A DNA stretch of 7,111 nucleotides, from NCBI GenBank assembly GCA_903859265.1, contig CAIOLZ010000434.1, forward strand, positions 1-7,111, in the 5' to 3' direction. Under the pieces are notes generated by a model. It did no database searches. It worked only from the letters and a program-made list of their open reading frames with translations, and had not been told where the DNA came from. The stretch's first letter is position 1, and the number at the start of each line of letters is the position of its first letter. The position numbers were made by a program, and so were the translations under genes. Of this stretch, positions 4,894 through 7,111 are shown piece by piece. Source of the DNA: an uncultured beta proteobacterium (GTDB lineage Bacteria > Pseudomonadota > Gammaproteobacteria > Burkholderiales > Burkholderiaceae_C).

Positions 4894-6096
4894 ATGAATA
4901 AACGTTTCACCCTGAAATTGGCGGCTGCAAGCGCTTTGCTGGCGCTAGCCGGCTCGGCATCGGCCCAGCAAACCATCAAAATTGCCAACATCATGGAGCT
5001 TTCCGGTGGCGGCGCGACGGCGGGTACCAACTTCAAAAACGGCGTCGAACTGGCCGTCAAGGAAATCAATGCCGCCGGTGGCATTTTGGGAAAAAAAATT
5101 GAAACCACTACCGCTGATACGCAAAGCAACCCGGGCATTGCCAAAGGTCTAACCCAAAAAGCGGTGGACGAAGATGTTTTTGCCATCTTCGGACCCGTTT
5201 TTTCCGGCTCCATCATGGTCAGCATGGCGGAAAGCCGCAGGGCTGAAATACCCAACTTCACCGGTGGTGAAGCCGCGGCCATCACGATGCAGGGCAATCC
5301 GTACATTTTCCGCACCAGCTTTTCCCAGGCGACTGCCATGCCCAAGGTGGCGCGCTACATCAGCGACGTTGCCAAGCTCAAAACCATTGCCGTCATTTAT
5401 GTCAACAACGACTTCGGCAAAGGCGGCCTGGACATGATCAAAAAGGCGCTCGATAAATCCAGCACCAAAGTGGTTGCCGAGATTTCAACCGACTCGGGCC
5501 AGGTGGACTTTTCCGCTGCGGTTCTGAAAGCCAAACAAAGCAATGCCGATGGCGTGTTTGCGTATTCCAATGAAGAAGAGTCGGCCCGCATCCTGCGCGA
5601 ACTGCGCAAGCAGGGTTGGACCAAGCCTGTGATTGGCGAGACCACGCTGACCGGCCAGAAAGTCATTGAACTCGCCGGTGATGCTGCTACCGGTGCCGTA
5701 GCGCATGTGGGGCTGACTGTGGATGCGCCCAACCCCGAGGTGCTCAAGTTCAAGGCCAAGTTCTATCAGGAATACAAATATATTTCTGACCACAACGGCA
5801 TCAAGGGCTACACCGGGATTTACGTCCTGAAGGCGGCCATTGAGAAGGTGGGCAAGCTCGACCGCAAAGCGGTTGCGCAAGCCTTGCACGGCCTGGTGAT
5901 CAGTGCCAAGATAAATCCTGGCGTGCTGATGGATGTGGCGTTTGACCAGAACGGTGATCTGGACCGCGAAAGCTATATGGTGGAAGTGAAAAACGGCAAG
6001 CAGGAGGTGACGACCACCTTGCCGCCCTTGAATGCTGCGGCGTTTGCATCGCTGGCGGCCGCGGCACCTGCTCCGGCCAAGACGATCAAGAAATAG
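4894..6096 (+). CDS. periplasmic substrate-binding protein of a branched-chain/HAAT ABC transporter
   Basis: This 400-residue protein is of the LivJ/Peripla_BP_6 type and captures the substrate in the periplasm for the permeases encoded next. A Sec signal peptide runs through SASA (about 21-24), with cleavage before QQ. The mature N-terminus IKIANIMELSGGGATAGTNF (28-47) is the family's first ligand loop, followed by NGVELAVKEINAAGGILG (49-66). Further marks are IFGPVFSG at 98-105 and VIYVNNDFGKGG at 167-178 in the hinge region, then the Q-x-DFSAAVLKAK segment (203-214). The C-terminus is Ala/Pro-rich and ends in KTIKK. AGGAG at 4882-4886 stands 7 bases before the ATG. The ligand cannot be told from sequence: relatives bind branched-chain amino acids, amides, urea or aromatic acids. 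The neighbouring PcaR-type regulator favours an aromatic acid, as inference only. Confidence 0.9.
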   Translation: MNKRFTLKLAAASALLALAGSASAQQTIKIANIMELSGGGATAGTNFKNGVELAVKEINAAGGILGKKIETTTADTQSNPGIAKGLTQKAVDEDVFAIFGPVFSGSIMVSMAESRRAEIPNFTGGEAAAITMQGNPYIFRTSFSQATAMPKVARYISDVAKLKTIAVIYVNNDFGKGGLDMIKKALDKSSTKVVAEISTDSGQVDFSAAVLKAKQSNADGVFAYSNEEESARILRELRKQGWTKPVIGETTLTGQKVIELAGDAATGAVAHVGLTVDAPNPEVLKFKAKFYQEYKYISDHNGIKGYTGIYVLKAAIEKVGKLDRKAVAQALHGLVISAKINPGVLMDVAFDQNGDLDRESYMVEVKNGKQEVTTTLPPLNAAAFASLAAAAPAPAKTIKK

Positions 6097-6141
6097 TTCC
6101 GGCACAGCGCTGACCGCATCACCGACACAGGGTTCGAGACC

Positions 6142-7017
6142 ATGACCGACTTTCTTCAATTGCTGTTCAGTGGCCTTGCCACTGGCGCGATATACGGCCT
6201 GGCAGCGCTGGGCTTTACGTTGCTGTGGCAGGCCAGCGGCACGATTAACTTTGCGCAGGGCGAGTTTGTGATGTTGCCGGCCTTCATGATGCTGGCTTTC
6301 ATGTCGATGGGTGCGTCCCTGGCGGCGAGTTTTGCCTTTGCCTGCATCGTGTCCGTGGTGGTACTGGGCTGGGTGTTCAAGCGGGCCATTGTGGATCCCC
6401 TGTTCAAGTTCGGGATGATGCCCATCGTGGTTGCAACGATCGGTCTGTCAATTGCCATGCGCAGTGGCGTGCGCGCCGGCTACAGCGCCGAGGCGTCGCC
6501 CTTTCCCAGCATGTTTGCCGACAAGATTTACACCATCGCCGGGGTGACGATCACGCTGGCCGATCTGGGCACTTTTGTGCTGGCGTTGGCGCTGGTGTTT
6601 GCGACCCAGGCCTTCCTCACCAAAACAGTGACCGGTCGCGCCATGCAGGCGGTGGCGCAGAACACCGAGAGCGCTTCGGTGCTGGGCATCAACGTGCCGC
6701 GCATGATTTTTTATGCGTTTGCCATCAATGCGATGCTGGCCGTGGCGGCGGCCTTGCTGGTGACCCCGACGTATCTGGCCAAGTTCGATATGGGCGAGTC
6801 GCTGGGCAACAAGGCGTTTTTTGCCGCCATCATCGGTGGCTTCAACAATTCACGCGGCGCACTGTTGGGCGGGCTGATTGTGGGCGTTTGCGAAAACCTG
6901 GCCGCCGCCTATATTTCACCGGCCTACAAGGACGCAGTGGCCTTGGTGATTTTCATGGTCGTGATTTTGTTCAAGCCGCAGGGGCTGCTGGGCAAAAAAG
7001 AAGAACGCAAGGTCTGA
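6142..7017 (+). CDS. LivH-type inner-membrane permease
   Basis: This 291-residue, strongly hydrophobic protein has the usual length of LivH-family permeases and about eight membrane spans. The opening GLATGAIYGLAALGFTLLW (11-29) with SGTINFAQGEF (32-42) is the family signature. RAMQAVAQNTESASVLGINV (166-185) is the cytoplasmic coupling loop that meets the ATPase, and AAIIGGFNNSRGALLGGLIVG-like sequence (228-248) closes the core. It would form one half of the pore, with the LivM-type protein as partner. It follows the binding-protein gene by 45 bases with no visible terminator, and the next gene by 4 bases, so the three are one operon. The ribosome site before the ATG at 6142 is weak (a purine-rich stretch within CAGGGTTCGAGACC). 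Confidence 0.92.
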   Translation: MTDFLQLLFSGLATGAIYGLAALGFTLLWQASGTINFAQGEFVMLPAFMMLAFMSMGASLAASFAFACIVSVVVLGWVFKRAIVDPLFKFGMMPIVVATIGLSIAMRSGVRAGYSAEASPFPSMFADKIYTIAGVTITLADLGTFVLALALVFATQAFLTKTVTGRAMQAVAQNTESASVLGINVPRMIFYAFAINAMLAVAAALLVTPTYLAKFDMGESLGNKAFFAAIIGGFNNSRGALLGGLIVGVCENLAAAYISPAYKDAVALVIFMVVILFKPQGLLGKKEERKV

Positions 7018-7021
7018 TGCC

Positions 7022-7111
7022 ATGAAAAAACTATCCACTCTGGTACTTTTGCTGGGCGCTGCCTGCCTGCTGATCGCGCCGCCGTTTTTGAAAAATTACG
7101 GCATTTACCTT
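7022..7111 (+). CDS. LivM-type permease, 5' end only
   Basis: An open frame starts at ATG 7022, 4 bases after the LivH stop, and runs 30 codons to the window edge without a stop. It begins MKKLSTLVLLLGAACLLIAP, then PFLKNYGIYL: a positive start, one hydrophobic helix, and a Pro-Phe-Leu-x-x-Tyr pattern like the N-terminus of LivM permeases (often P-x-L-x-x-x-Y/W). Position right after LivH is the standard order in these operons. The truncation is due to the window, not a mutation. Confidence 0.75.
   Translation, partial: MKKLSTLVLLLGAACLLIAPPFLKNYGIYL

Noticed and set aside
4842..5345. A minus-strand open frame of 167 codons over the binding-protein gene
   Set aside because: It is antisense to a clear family member, would run through the control region, and has no recognisable domain or ribosome site.
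5485..6159. A minus-strand open frame of 224 codons
   Set aside because: It is antisense to the binding-protein gene and the 45-base gap after it; its composition is that of a shadow frame.
1..7111. Defence, phage, toxin-antitoxin or mobile-element content
   Set aside because: No integrase, transposase, terminal repeats, nuclease, toxin or RNA gene was found on either strand; all long stretches are accounted for by ordinary envelope, regulatory and transport genes.

Overview
The window reads as ordinary chromosome of a Gram-negative betaproteobacterium. A Burkholderiales, Comamonadaceae-like member (the Rhodoferax/Polaromonas kind) is my best guess. The basis is moderately GC-rich codon use, Sec signal peptides on envelope proteins, a glycine-zipper protein and a TPR/glycine-rich protein of types common there, and an IclR regulator divergent from a branched-chain-type (HAAT) ABC transporter. 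The genus is inference; there is no rRNA or other marker gene.

Layout. (1) 22-1608 (+): a TPR protein with a C-terminal glycosyltransferase-like (GT9/heptosyltransferase fold) domain. (2) 1579-3776 (-): three envelope genes read right to left. These are a glycine-zipper 2TM protein (3123-3776), a TPR/single-TM/glycine-rich protein (2112-3014), and an unrecognised secreted protein (1579-2124) whose end overlaps the end of gene 1. An intrinsic terminator sits just after the TPR gene and inside the apparent 5' end of the unknown gene. (3) 3870-4700 (-): an IclR regulator of the PcaR/PcaU/PobR type. (4) 4701-4893: a divergent control region with repeated operator-like elements. (5) 4894-7111 (+): a transporter operon with a periplasmic binding protein, a LivH-type permease, and the first 30 codons of a LivM-type permease cut by the window edge.

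How they work together. The right half is a coherent unit: the IclR protein probably senses a small acid (aromatic by family precedent) and controls both itself and the uptake operon through the repeats in the 193-bp gap. The expected LivM, LivG and LivF genes would lie beyond the right edge. The left half is a set of envelope or surface genes with no visible functional link to the transporter.

I see no mobile element, CRISPR array, RNA gene, phage or defence module, and no clearly new system. The points most worth checking are the operator cluster at 4748-4877, the terminator overlapping the start of the unknown gene, and the unknown secreted protein itself.
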